Origin: Gillisella vitis
Lineage (GTDB): Bacteria > Pseudomonadota > Alphaproteobacteria > Rhizobiales > Rhizobiaceae
DNA: 64,000 bases
Assembly: GCA_009744235.1 (NCBI GenBank)
Contig: WPHV01000008.1
Coordinates: 62,001 to 126,000, forward strand
Reading direction: 5' to 3'
Position 1 is the stretch's first letter, and each line of letters opens with the position of its first letter. The notes beneath the pieces were generated by a model that did not search any database, was not told where the DNA came from, and was given only the letters and a program-made list of their open reading frames with translations. Shown here piece after piece: positions 36,368 through 43,415 of the stretch. Position numbers and translations under genes: made by a program.

Positions 36368-36630
36368 GAGGAAGCTCGACCGCCCACTGAAGCGATGATT
36401 TCCTTCATCGACGAACACCGCTCGGTGCTCGGGGTCGAGCCTATCTGCAGACTGCTACCGATTGCCCCGTCCACCTATTAGGCCCAGTCGGCTCGAACGT
36501 GGGATTTTGGCCAACTTGACGAACAAAAGAAGAATATGGATTTTGATGGTCGTGGGTGCCTGTGTTTTGCGTCGCAAATATCAGGTGCAAAATCGAAATT
36601 TTAATCGGGATTAAAGCGACAAGCTGGCCT

Positions 36631-36870
36631 TCATTCAACCTTTCGAATCTCTGCATCCAGCCAACTGCAGAACCGGCGTACGACCTTCGATTCAGAGCGG
36701 CGCAGGTAGCGATATGTGCCGATTTCAACAGGCTCATATCCAGGTAATGCTGTGAGTGCTCCGGAACGCGTTTCCCGGTCTGCGCCGACGTAATCGTCCA
36801 CCACTTCTGGAAGAAGCAGCATTTGCGAGCGGTCTGTTCCTGATAGATGTGCCATGGCAGAATATACCAT
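36631..36870 (-). pseudogene. possible LysR-type regulator C-terminal fragment
   Basis: The minus frame encodes MAHLSGTDRSQMLLLPEVVDDYVGADRETRSGALTALPGYEPVEIGTYRYLRRSESKVVRRFCSWLDAEIRKVE, whose second half resembles the end of the effector domain of GcvA-like LysR proteins. No DNA-binding domain lies upstream in any frame, so at best it is a remnant carried inside the 1284-bp element. The match is weak and based on pattern only. Confidence 0.4.
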
Positions 36871-36939
36871 GAGATTTTGCGATCAGGAATCCTCCAGTCG
36901 GGTTCCCAGCGCCCATGAGCACACGGAAGGTCAGTATTC

Positions 36940-37467
36940 ATGCTTATTATTTTTGGCGGCTTGCCGGGCACCGGAAAAACGACGATTGCGCGTGCTTTGG
37001 CGAAGGAGCTCGGGGCGAGCTATGTCCGCGTCGATACGGTCGAGCAAAATATACGAGCTTCTGCCGTCTTGAAAGCGGACGTCGGCCCAGCGGGATATTT
37101 GGTCGCCTATGGAATCGCGGAAGACAATCTGGCGCTTGGCAATACGGTCATTGCGGATTCTGTGAATTGCTTGGAGGTCACGCGAGATGCCTGGCTATCG
37201 GTTGCCACGCGCTCGGCAGTGCCATCAGTTGAAATAGAGGTTATCTGTTCCGACAAAAATGAACATCGCCGAAGGGCGGAAACGCGGGCAACAGATGTTC
37301 AGGGGTTGATAAAGCCAACCTGGGAAGAAATTATGGCCCGACACTATGATGATTGGGGGCAAAGCCCACTCGTTGTCGATACTGCGGCGCAGGATGTCCG
37401 GCAATCAGTCGCCGAATTGGTGTCAAAGCTTGCGCTTGGCAGAGGTCAGCCAGGCCGGGACTTTTGA
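36940..37467 (+). CDS. AAA/P-loop kinase, phosphotransferase-like
   Basis: 175 aa cytoplasmic P-loop protein. Walker A GLPGTGKTT at residues 7-15; a Walker B-like VIADSVN at about 68-75; a lid region rich in Arg (NEHRRRAETRATD, about 104-117) typical of small-molecule kinases. Related to the AAA_33 group that includes chloramphenicol phosphotransferase, polynucleotide kinase-like and zeta-toxin-like enzymes. GGAAGG lies upstream of the ATG. It is the only intact gene in the mobile element, so it is probably cargo, perhaps for resistance or toxin function. No antitoxin-like partner is visible. Confidence 0.82.
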   Translation: MLIIFGGLPGTGKTTIARALAKELGASYVRVDTVEQNIRASAVLKADVGPAGYLVAYGIAEDNLALGNTVIADSVNCLEVTRDAWLSVATRSAVPSVEIEVICSDKNEHRRRAETRATDVQGLIKPTWEEIMARHYDDWGQSPLVVDTAAQDVRQSVAELVSKLALGRGQPGRDF

Positions 37468-37486
37468 CACGGTCTGCCTAAGTTTC

Positions 37487-37678
37487 GCGACAAATCGGCG
37501 GCCACTGAATTTTCAGGTGGATTTCTGTCGCAAAAGTCGCTCGCAAAAGTGAGTGAATTGCAGGGGATTTTTGCGACAGGATTCCAACCTGTGGCGCATT
37601 TGGGTGTACCTAACAGTGACAGTCGAATGTGACGTTCCCCTTCCGTCACAATAGGGTTGATTTTGCCATTCTGCGACA
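37487..37678. repeat. cluster of four TGTCGC/GCGACA motifs
   Basis: GCGACA or its complement occurs at 37487-37492, 37527-37532, 37573-37578 and 37673-37678. The middle two form perfect 11-bp arms, CTGTCGCAAAA (37525-37535) and TTTTGCGACAG (37569-37579). Between the kinase gene and the right terminal repeat, they could be binding sites for a resolvase or transposase. The spacing does not match the standard three-site res layout. Confidence 0.35.
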
Positions 37679-37769
37679 AGCGGACGCGGAAGCCACCCTA
37701 AAGTTACAGCTTCCTCGTTTGTTCTTCGAGTTGGCCAAAACCGCACGTTCGGGCCGACTAGGCCTATTA

Positions 37770-38587
37770 TGAGGTTATCGCCAAGCGCACGGACGTGGCC
37801 GGCTATCGGCGCGCGAACGGAATGACATTGCCATGAAAGTCGAGATACGCCGGGTATTCAACGAGAACTTCCAGGTCTATGGCGTGCGGAAAGTGTGGCG
37901 ACAATTGCAGCGAGAAGGCTTCGACGTCGCACGCTGCACCGTCACTCGGCTCATGAGAATGATGGGTCTTCAAGGCATCATTCGTGGCAAGCCAATCAAA
38001 ACCACTACATCGGACAAGTCTTCCCCGTGTCCGCTCGACCGGGTGAACCGACAGTTCTTCGCTCCCGCGCCGAACATGCTGTGGTTATCCGATTTCACCT
38101 ATGTCGCGACCTGGCAGGGCTTCGTTTACGTGGCCTTCGTGATCGATGCCTTCGCCCGCCGTATCGTTGGCTGGCGGGCCAGTCGAACGGCGCATGCGGG
38201 CTTTGTGCTCGATGCCCTCGACCAGGCGCTTCATGATCGGCGGCCCGTCAAACGTGGCGGGCTGGTTCATCATTGCGACGGCGGCTCGCAATACGTGTCC
38301 ATTCGCTATTCCGAACGGCTGGCGGAGGCAGGCATCGAACCGTCTGTCGGAAGCCTTGGCGACAGTTACGACAATGCTCTCACTGAGCCGATCAACGGTC
38401 TTTACAAGGCCGAGGTCATCCATCGACGAGGACCATAGCGCAACTTGGAAGCCGTGGAGTTCGACACGCTCGAATGGGTCGACTGGTTCAACAACCACCG
38501 CCTTCTGGAGCCCATCGGAAACATTCCGCGCGCCGAGGTAAAAGACCGACACTACGCCATGCTGGACGCACCGGCCATGGCAGCATA
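37770..38587 (+). pseudogene. IS3-family transposase orfB, 3' portion
   Basis: Continues the orfB reading frame after the insertion: EVIAKRTDVAGYRRANGMTLP, then MKVEIRRVFNENFQVYGVRKVWRQLQREG (from 37833), the integrase core with WLSDFTYVATWQGFVYVAFVIDAFARRIVGW (first catalytic Asp), HHCDGGSQYVS (second Asp) and GDSYDNALTEPINGLYKAEVI (Glu). A stop at 38438 replaces the expected continuation (RRGP then TAG instead of a sense codon); RNLEAVEFDTLEWVDWFNNHRLL follows in frame up to 38587. So orfB is split by the element and has one nonsense change. Confidence 0.85.
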
Positions 38588-38635
38588 ACTTAAACCAAAC
38601 GGTCTCCGGTAAAGCCGGGGCGGTTCAATAACATC

Positions 38636-38986
38636 GTGGCTTGGTTGGTCGATGATATATCTACAGCGTTTTACGAAAGCAAACATATTGGTAACGGATT
38701 CCGCTACACTATGCCGAACTATTATAGCAGCCTTTTGATCGCTCTTTCGAGCTGTTTTGTTTATGGCTCAATCCGCTTGGGTGGCTCATGCCGATTTGTT
38801 TTGCCACTATGGAAGATGACGGCGGTCATAGCATTACTTTTTACCAGTTATCTCTTGATTGGTGCATTTCAAGGCTTTTCAATCCTTATGAGCATTGGCG
38901 TCGTACTGGCGGTCTACGGCCTTATTGATCCAGCCTTTTGCCGTCGGCAAGCGAGCGAGATTGGGAAAAACCAAAATGTATCATAA
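38636..38986 (+). CDS. small membrane protein, probably truncated at 5' end
   Basis: 116 codons with three hydrophobic segments (about residues 29-48, 55-78, 80-100) and a polar tail. It begins only 8 bp after the IS3 right end, has no ribosome site, and likely is the severed C-terminal part of a larger membrane protein cut by the IS. I do not recognise the family. The end overlaps the start of the hydrolase gene by 11 bp, so the two were probably co-transcribed. Confidence 0.4.
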   Translation: MAWLVDDISTAFYESKHIGNGFRYTMPNYYSSLLIALSSCFVYGSIRLGGSCRFVLPLWKMTAVIALLFTSYLLIGAFQGFSILMSIGVVLAVYGLIDPAFCRRQASEIGKNQNVS

Positions 38987-39992
38987 CTTGCTTGATCGTT
39001 GGGATGAGCAACGTTCACAACGCGGTGGCAAATGGAAGAAAACAACCGATTTTATTTTAGACGCTGATCGCGCATTTCCGGGCGCGAAAAACACAGGATC
39101 TATCGACGATTTCTGTGTCCTTGCGGACCAAATCATAGGTGACTCGGCGTATTTTTATGCGCCGGGCGGGGACAAAGAGTGTTTTCAATGGCAAGGTGGA
39201 TGGCTCAAATTTCCATCGGACATTTCGACTGACGTCGAAGAGAACAACGTAGTCTGGGCGAAAATAACAGACAGCGGATCATTCGATCATGCCTTGGTGA
39301 TCTTCCATCATTGGAATGCAAGCACTCGGAACCACCAGATTGCACATTTTTTCTCGAAACGTGGGATCTCGGTTGTCGAGATTGCTATGCCTTATCACTT
39401 TGAGCGACGACGCCTTGGTTCTAGGTACGCCGATTTCATGCTTAGTCCTAATCTGGGTCGAACCATCCAGTCAGTGAGGCAAGCAGTTTGCGACGGGCAA
39501 AAACTCATCCGATGGCTGAACAGCAAAGGCTATAAGAAGATTTCCGTTCTCGGTATGAGCTTAGGGTCCTGGGTAGCAGGGTTGGTCGCCGCACACGAGC
39601 CGGCTGTGTCAAAAGCTTCGCTGTTTCTCACAGCGGGAAGTCTAGCCGATATGATCTGGACGGGGCGCGCGACACGATCAATACGGGAGAGCCTTGAACC
39701 TGCTATTGAGTTGAGTGACCTCAGAAGGGCGTGGGGTCCGCTTAACCTAGAGAATTACGCTCACAATTTGACGCGTCCAGATCTGGATCTCCAGATTGTG
39801 TTGGCGAAGAGAGACAAGGTTGTCCTGCCTGAGCTGTCGCATCGGTTCCTGCACAGTCTGAAGGCTACCGGAGCCAGGCCGAATATTTTAGAGTTAAATT
39901 GTGGTCATTACTCCCTGGCGCTTCCGCCCTACATTGTATTGGCCGGTTTGAAATTAAAGCGGTTTTTGGTGGAAGTTGACAAAGTAGCCTAG
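38976..39992 (+). CDS. alpha/beta hydrolase, ABHD18-like
   Basis: 338 aa. Start chosen at ATG 38976 (MYHNLLDRWDEQRSQRGGKWKKTTDFIL), where similarity to the family begins. A core alpha/beta hydrolase fold is seen with DHALVIFHHWNAS (oxyanion strand), SVVEIAMPYHFERR, nucleophile elbow GMSLGS (about residue 191), DLQIVLAKRDKVV (acid) and NCGHYSLALPP (His). This pattern resembles the ABHD18 family of putative lipases/esterases. Base composition is more AT-rich than in the catabolic operons. Position between IS3 and IS5 remnants suggests a stranded gene. Confidence 0.75.
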   Translation: MYHNLLDRWDEQRSQRGGKWKKTTDFILDADRAFPGAKNTGSIDDFCVLADQIIGDSAYFYAPGGDKECFQWQGGWLKFPSDISTDVEENNVVWAKITDSGSFDHALVIFHHWNASTRNHQIAHFFSKRGISVVEIAMPYHFERRRLGSRYADFMLSPNLGRTIQSVRQAVCDGQKLIRWLNSKGYKKISVLGMSLGSWVAGLVAAHEPAVSKASLFLTAGSLADMIWTGRATRSIRESLEPAIELSDLRRAWGPLNLENYAHNLTRPDLDLQIVLAKRDKVVLPELSHRFLHSLKATGARPNILELNCGHYSLALPPYIVLAGLKLKRFLVEVDKVA

Positions 39993-40070
39993 ACTGCGCC
40001 GGAACTGTCGTGTGTCGGCCACTATCTGTCTTGACGAAGGACCTCCTGCCACCCGGATTTCCATCAATTG

Positions 40071-40868
40071 GCGTTGGTGCAGGGATCAAGTTTCAATATT
40101 TTGCATTTAAGCGGCCGGGCTATAAAATAGGTTGATTGGTGCAGCATGCCGCACAAACACAACGCCTCCCGCCGACATCATATCGGTAAGATGAAGTTCA
40201 AAGTGACGAATTGGGCGGAGTATGAGGCGGGGCTTCGCTGTCGTGGCAGCTTGACCCTTTGGATAATGCCGGAAGCGCAGGCGGGCTGGGCAGACCCACG
40301 TCGCAAGACACGTGGTGGCTAGCCACTTTATTGGTATCTGGCGATCAAAACGACGCTGATGCTGTGTATGGTGTTCGGATTGCGCTTACGCCAGAGCCAA
40401 GGGCTTCTGAGTTCGGTGCTTGATATAATGCGATTGGATTTGCCTGTGCCCGATCAGATCGAAGATGAGATCGACCAGTTCACTGCCGATGGAGCTTATG
40501 ATGGGTATCCAACCTAAGACGCAGTTTTCCGTCACAGCCCAGGCGCAAGGGTCATTATTCCACCGTGCTCGAAGGCAGTTAAACAGCCCAACGCGCAGGC
40601 GTCCTACCAGAGAGACGATCATATCGCATCCATCCAGATCGATGGCCGGTTAAAATGACAGGACGGTAACGGCTATGGCAAACGGGCTTTGGTTGAAACC
40701 GCGATGGGTCGATACAACGGCATTATTGGGCTGCGTTTGCGCGCTCGGTCATTCCTTGCTCAACAGACAGAGGCTGCGATCGGCGTCGCCATCGTGAACC
40801 GAATGCTTGCCTGCGGACGCCCGAGATCCGCTCAACATGACGACATGTTGCTGAACGCTGCACCAATG
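40071..40868 (+). mobile_element. decayed IS5-family element, left copy
   Basis: Begins with GCGTTGGTGCAGGGATCAAG and TTTCAATATTTTGCATTTAAG, shared in inverted orientation with the copy ending at 59140. Contains a transposase pseudogene from ATG 40146. The right end is cut at about 40868, where an scpB fragment begins. With its partner at 58630-59140 it brackets the biosynthetic cluster. Confidence 0.78.
40146..40848 (+). pseudogene. IS5-family transposase, internal deletion and stops
   Basis: Frame from ATG 40146: MPHKHNASRRHHIGKMKFKV, NWAEYEAGLRCRGSLTLWIMPEA, stop (TAG near 40320), LAIKTTLMLCMVFGLRLRQSQGLLSSVLDIMRLDLPVPD. It then jumps directly to EDEIDQFTADGAYDGYP, stop, SPGARVIIPPCSKAV, HIASIQIDGRLK, stop (Trp expected), GYGKRALVETAMGRYNGIIG and NRMLACGRPRSAQH. 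Roughly a third of the central catalytic region is missing. Three nonsense codons are seen. Confidence 0.85.
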
Positions 40869-40985
40869 CCCGAAGTACTTTCTCTCCGCCTTCGGCATGG
40901 AAACCTTGCGCGATCTCCCGGATATCGAAGCGCTTGAGGATGCCGGGTTGTTCAGCCGGAAGGGTGAGCTACAGATGATAGATGG
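40869..40985 (+). pseudogene. scpB: 3' fragment of scpB (chromosome segregation protein)
   Basis: The + frame reads PKYFLSAFGMETLRDLPDIEALEDAGLFSRK, the characteristic C-terminus of rhizobial ScpB (segregation and condensation protein B). Nothing upstream belongs to scpB; the fragment abuts the IS5 remnant. After this the frame runs on without family similarity. It shows that the block was once next to, or recombined with, a core chromosomal locus. 40986-41258 holds nothing else I can identify. Confidence 0.7.
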
Positions 40986-41258
40986 AGTGCATCGGGGAGA
41001 GGGTGAGATCGAAGACGAATACTCGGGCGATCTGGAAATCATATATTGTCGGAGTCTGTCCGAGCGGCACTTCATTTGGAATCATGTTGGTTTGAAAACC
41101 GCCGCATCGAAATCAAAGGCAGACAACTTTGCAATGCCCCGCGGTCTTCTGAAGTGTGGCTATAATCCGGTCTGTGTAACGGCTGGCTTCTACTGGTTGA
41201 GCAATGCTCGTGAAGCATCCGATGTGATACTAACTTTTACTCCAATCTCGGGCTCTGT

Positions 41259-41888
41259 TCAAAGTATTTTTTCCGCAATAAGTCGAAGTCCGAATGCAGC
41301 CAGCAATGCGCCAAGCACGCGCTCAATCCAGCGCCCAAATTGCTGGTACAACATCTGCGCGCGGCGACTGGAGAAAAGAAGCACCACCAATCCGTACCAT
41401 ACGATCTCCAGCGTAAAGCCGCCAAACAAGATCAGCAACTTGGCCCACAAGGCAGTCTCGGGTGGAATGGCGACGGCGTATAACCCGATGAAGAAGGCGA
41501 TACCCTTCGGATTGGACAGGTTGACCAACATACCTACTCCAAAACCGCGTCCGAACCCTTTCGTCTCCTTTGGCTGAGCCTGAGAGGCGACTGTCGAGCG
41601 ATCTGGAAGCCAGGCCATCAGGCCAAGATAGACGAGATAGCATCCGCCTGCGATCTGCACGAGGCTGGTCAGCCAGCTTATTTTCGTCAACACCAGCGCA
41701 AGTCCTGACATGGACAAGATGGCGTAGATGGTCGCCGCGAATGCCAGACCAAAGGTGGCTCCCACAGCGGTAGACCGGTTACCCGATACCGCCAGCCGGC
41801 TGATCAAGGCGAAATTCGGCCCCGGACTTATCACGACCGCCGCATATAGGCCCAGTGTCGTCAGAACGGTCAGTAGCATCGTACTCAT
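41259..41888 (-). CDS. LysE/RhtB-family amino-acid exporter
   Basis: 209 aa, six predicted TM helices. RhtB/LysE signature VVISPGPNFALISRLAVSGNR at the N-terminus and GMLVNLSNPKGIAFFIGLY in the middle. Family members export amino acids and related compounds. It is the last of seven co-directional minus-strand genes in the biosynthetic cluster, 20 bp after the DUF3291 gene, so it may export the product or an intermediate (or protect from it). Good family length. Confidence 0.9.
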   Translation of the reverse strand: MSTMLLTVLTTLGLYAAVVISPGPNFALISRLAVSGNRSTAVGATFGLAFAATIYAILSMSGLALVLTKISWLTSLVQIAGGCYLVYLGLMAWLPDRSTVASQAQPKETKGFGRGFGVGMLVNLSNPKGIAFFIGLYAVAIPPETALWAKLLILFGGFTLEIVWYGLVVLLFSSRRAQMLYQQFGRWIERVLGALLAAFGLRLIAEKIL

Positions 41889-41908
41889 TCCCCAAGAGAG
41901 GTCAGCAG

Positions 41909-42487
41909 TTATGTCGGTTGCGATTCGTTATCTATGGTCTGGGGTGCTCCGGGCGGCAAAAAATTGATTTTTGCGATCGCCACACCATAGGCATCGAAGG
42001 CTTCAGGAAAAGTGAAGGCGAATGGCGTTGGCCCATGGGTAAACAGATACTCCAAACGGCTGGCAGCCTCTGACCATTTCGGTATGTGAGCGTCTTCCAC
42101 CCACCACATTGCATAGCCGGGCCAATTGGGTGTTCGAAACCATTTATGCCGCTGGGCCAGTGCCCGTTGATGGAGGCCGTTATAGACGAAGGCTTTGACG
42201 TCTTCGATGGATCTCCAAAGGCTGAGGGTCGATGCGCGGGTATCTGTCGCGGTTGTAAACCCGCCATCGTAAAAGCTCGGAACAGTGAAGGGGCCCCATT
42301 CACCCCAATCCCGCTCAAAATTCGTCAGCTCTGATCGATCATCGATTTCCCGGGCGCGGTTGACGAATCCTTCGGCATTTTCTGCATGGCGGAACACGGC
42401 TGGCGTCAGCGCCTCGAACCCGTGCACTTCGGGATCGCCATAGGGCTTCTTCATAATAGCAAATGTCGTGAACGCTAGCCGTGCCAT
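41909..42487 (-). CDS. DUF3291 protein
   Basis: 192 aa from ATG 42487 (MARLAFTTFAIMKKPYGDPEVHGF), which overlaps the end of the PhzF gene by 13 bp. Family-like features: DRSELTNFERDWGEWGPFTVPSFYDGG, LSLWRSIEDVKAFVYNGLHQRALAQRHKWF, YAMWWVEDAHIPKWSEAASRLEYL. This is a ferredoxin-like alpha/beta-barrel (heme/monooxygenase-like) family of unknown function, often near antibiotic-type clusters. Its tight coupling to the PhzF gene suggests a shared step. Confidence 0.78.
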   Translation of the reverse strand: MARLAFTTFAIMKKPYGDPEVHGFEALTPAVFRHAENAEGFVNRAREIDDRSELTNFERDWGEWGPFTVPSFYDGGFTTATDTRASTLSLWRSIEDVKAFVYNGLHQRALAQRHKWFRTPNWPGYAMWWVEDAHIPKWSEAASRLEYLFTHGPTPFAFTFPEAFDAYGVAIAKINFLPPGAPQTIDNESQPT

Positions 42488-43365
42488 TCGTTTTCTCTCA
42501 ATGCAAGTTGACCTCGAAGCACGGTGCAGGACCCGCCTCCGATCCATAGACGATCATGCTCCGGCAACACACTGATGCGTCCCGGACGCCCGAGTTGCCG
42601 GCCCTGCTCGACAAAAAATGCGGTCCGCGCCGAGAGAGCCGGATCATCTCGGAGTAGCAACGCTCCCAGGCTGCCCGCACAGGAGCCGCAAACCGGATCT
42701 TCGTAGATGCCCTCTGCGGGTGCGAAACTGCGCATGCTGGCGACTATATCGCCATCGGTTCTGGAGAAGACTGTCACACCAACTGCGCCGCTTTTTCTGG
42801 TCATGCTCGCAATAGCGCGATGATCCGGGTCAAGACCGTCCAGATCGACGCTTGCAGCAAGCTCGACCATGACCCAGGGAACGCCGGTTGCCGCGATCTC
42901 GAATCGATCGGCCTTGATACGATCCTTGGCGAGGCCAAACAGGGCAGCAGCCTGATCCATAGAAAGATCAACAGGCTGAAAGCGCGCTGGAGGCACTTTG
43001 CAATGCCATTGTGAGAGCGGGCCGAGCCGATGGATCGCGACCCTTCCGAGACGACATTCCAGCGCAAGTGCAGGTTCCCGATTTGCAGTCGCTTCGGCCA
43101 ATGCATGGGCCGCCGCAATGGCCGGATGCACTGCAAAGTCGATTTCCCGCCTTGTCGTGAATATGCGCAGCCTCACATCGCCGCCCGCGTCAGGAGGAAG
43201 CAGAAAAACCGTCTCCGACAGATTGGTTTCGCGCGCGATTGCCTGCATCGTAAGATCGTCAATCTGCTCGCCGCCAAAGATCACCGCAGCCGGATTTCCG
43301 GCCAGAGGACTGGTGGAGAAAACATCGACCTGCCAGAGTGTCAGGCTATCAAATTTAGGAAACAC
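42475..43365 (-). CDS. PhzF-family protein (isomerase/epimerase-like)
   Basis: 296 aa with the two-lobed diaminopimelate-epimerase-like fold. N-terminus LWQVDVFSTSPLAGNPAAVIFGGEQIDD and catalytic Glu in ETNLSETVFLLPP, then RIFTTRREIDFAVHPAIAAAHAL and YEDPVCGSCAGSLGALLL. Starts at a GTG (43365) with AGGATA upstream; no nearby ATG fits. PhzF in phenazine synthesis isomerises DHHA, but most family members are of unknown substrate and occur in varied natural-product clusters. No other phenazine gene is present, so a phenazine product is unlikely. Confidence 0.88.
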   Translation of the reverse strand: MFPKFDSLTLWQVDVFSTSPLAGNPAAVIFGGEQIDDLTMQAIARETNLSETVFLLPPDAGGDVRLRIFTTRREIDFAVHPAIAAAHALAEATANREPALALECRLGRVAIHRLGPLSQWHCKVPPARFQPVDLSMDQAAALFGLAKDRIKADRFEIAATGVPWVMVELAASVDLDGLDPDHRAIASMTRKSGAVGVTVFSRTDGDIVASMRSFAPAEGIYEDPVCGSCAGSLGALLLRDDPALSARTAFFVEQGRQLGRPGRISVLPEHDRLWIGGGSCTVLRGQLALRENEWHG

Positions 43366-43415
43366 CTGCTGTATCCTGTCTCGGGTGGGATGGTTCCAGA
43401 GCTAAGGTACTCACC

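Larger units (their letters stand above)
36481..37764. mobile_element. 1284-bp inverted-repeat element with 5-bp target duplication carrying a kinase gene
   Basis: The element interrupts IS3 orfB exactly between TATTA (36476-36480) and TATTA (37765-37769); removing it and one TATTA restores the expected STYYEVIAKR reading frame. Terminal inverted repeats begin GGCC(C/T)AGTCGGC(T/C)CGAACGTG at both ends and extend about 54 bp with 46 matches. A 5-bp duplication and long repeats resemble Tn3-family units, but the ends do not begin GGGG and no transposase is encoded, so it would have to be moved in trans. Inside: a P-loop kinase gene, a LysR-like fragment and a cluster of TGTCGC/GCGACA motifs. 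The family of the ends is unknown to me. Confidence 0.8.
35979..38627 (+). mobile_element. IS3-family element (IS51-like), interrupted by another element
   Basis: Imperfect 27-bp terminal repeats: 35979-36005 (TGAGCCGCGCCGGGTTTGCC...) and the reverse complement of 38601-38627 (TGAACCGCCCCGGCTTTACC...), 23 of 27 identical, with TG...CA ends. Native size is about 1.36 kb once the 1289-bp insertion (36481-37769, including one TATTA copy) is removed. It contains orfA at 36029 and a split orfB. No matching target duplication was seen at the flanks. Confidence 0.8.

Noticed and set aside
42475..43365. Phenazine biosynthesis
   Set aside because: Only a PhzF-family protein is present; no PhzA/B/D/E/G homologues in the window.
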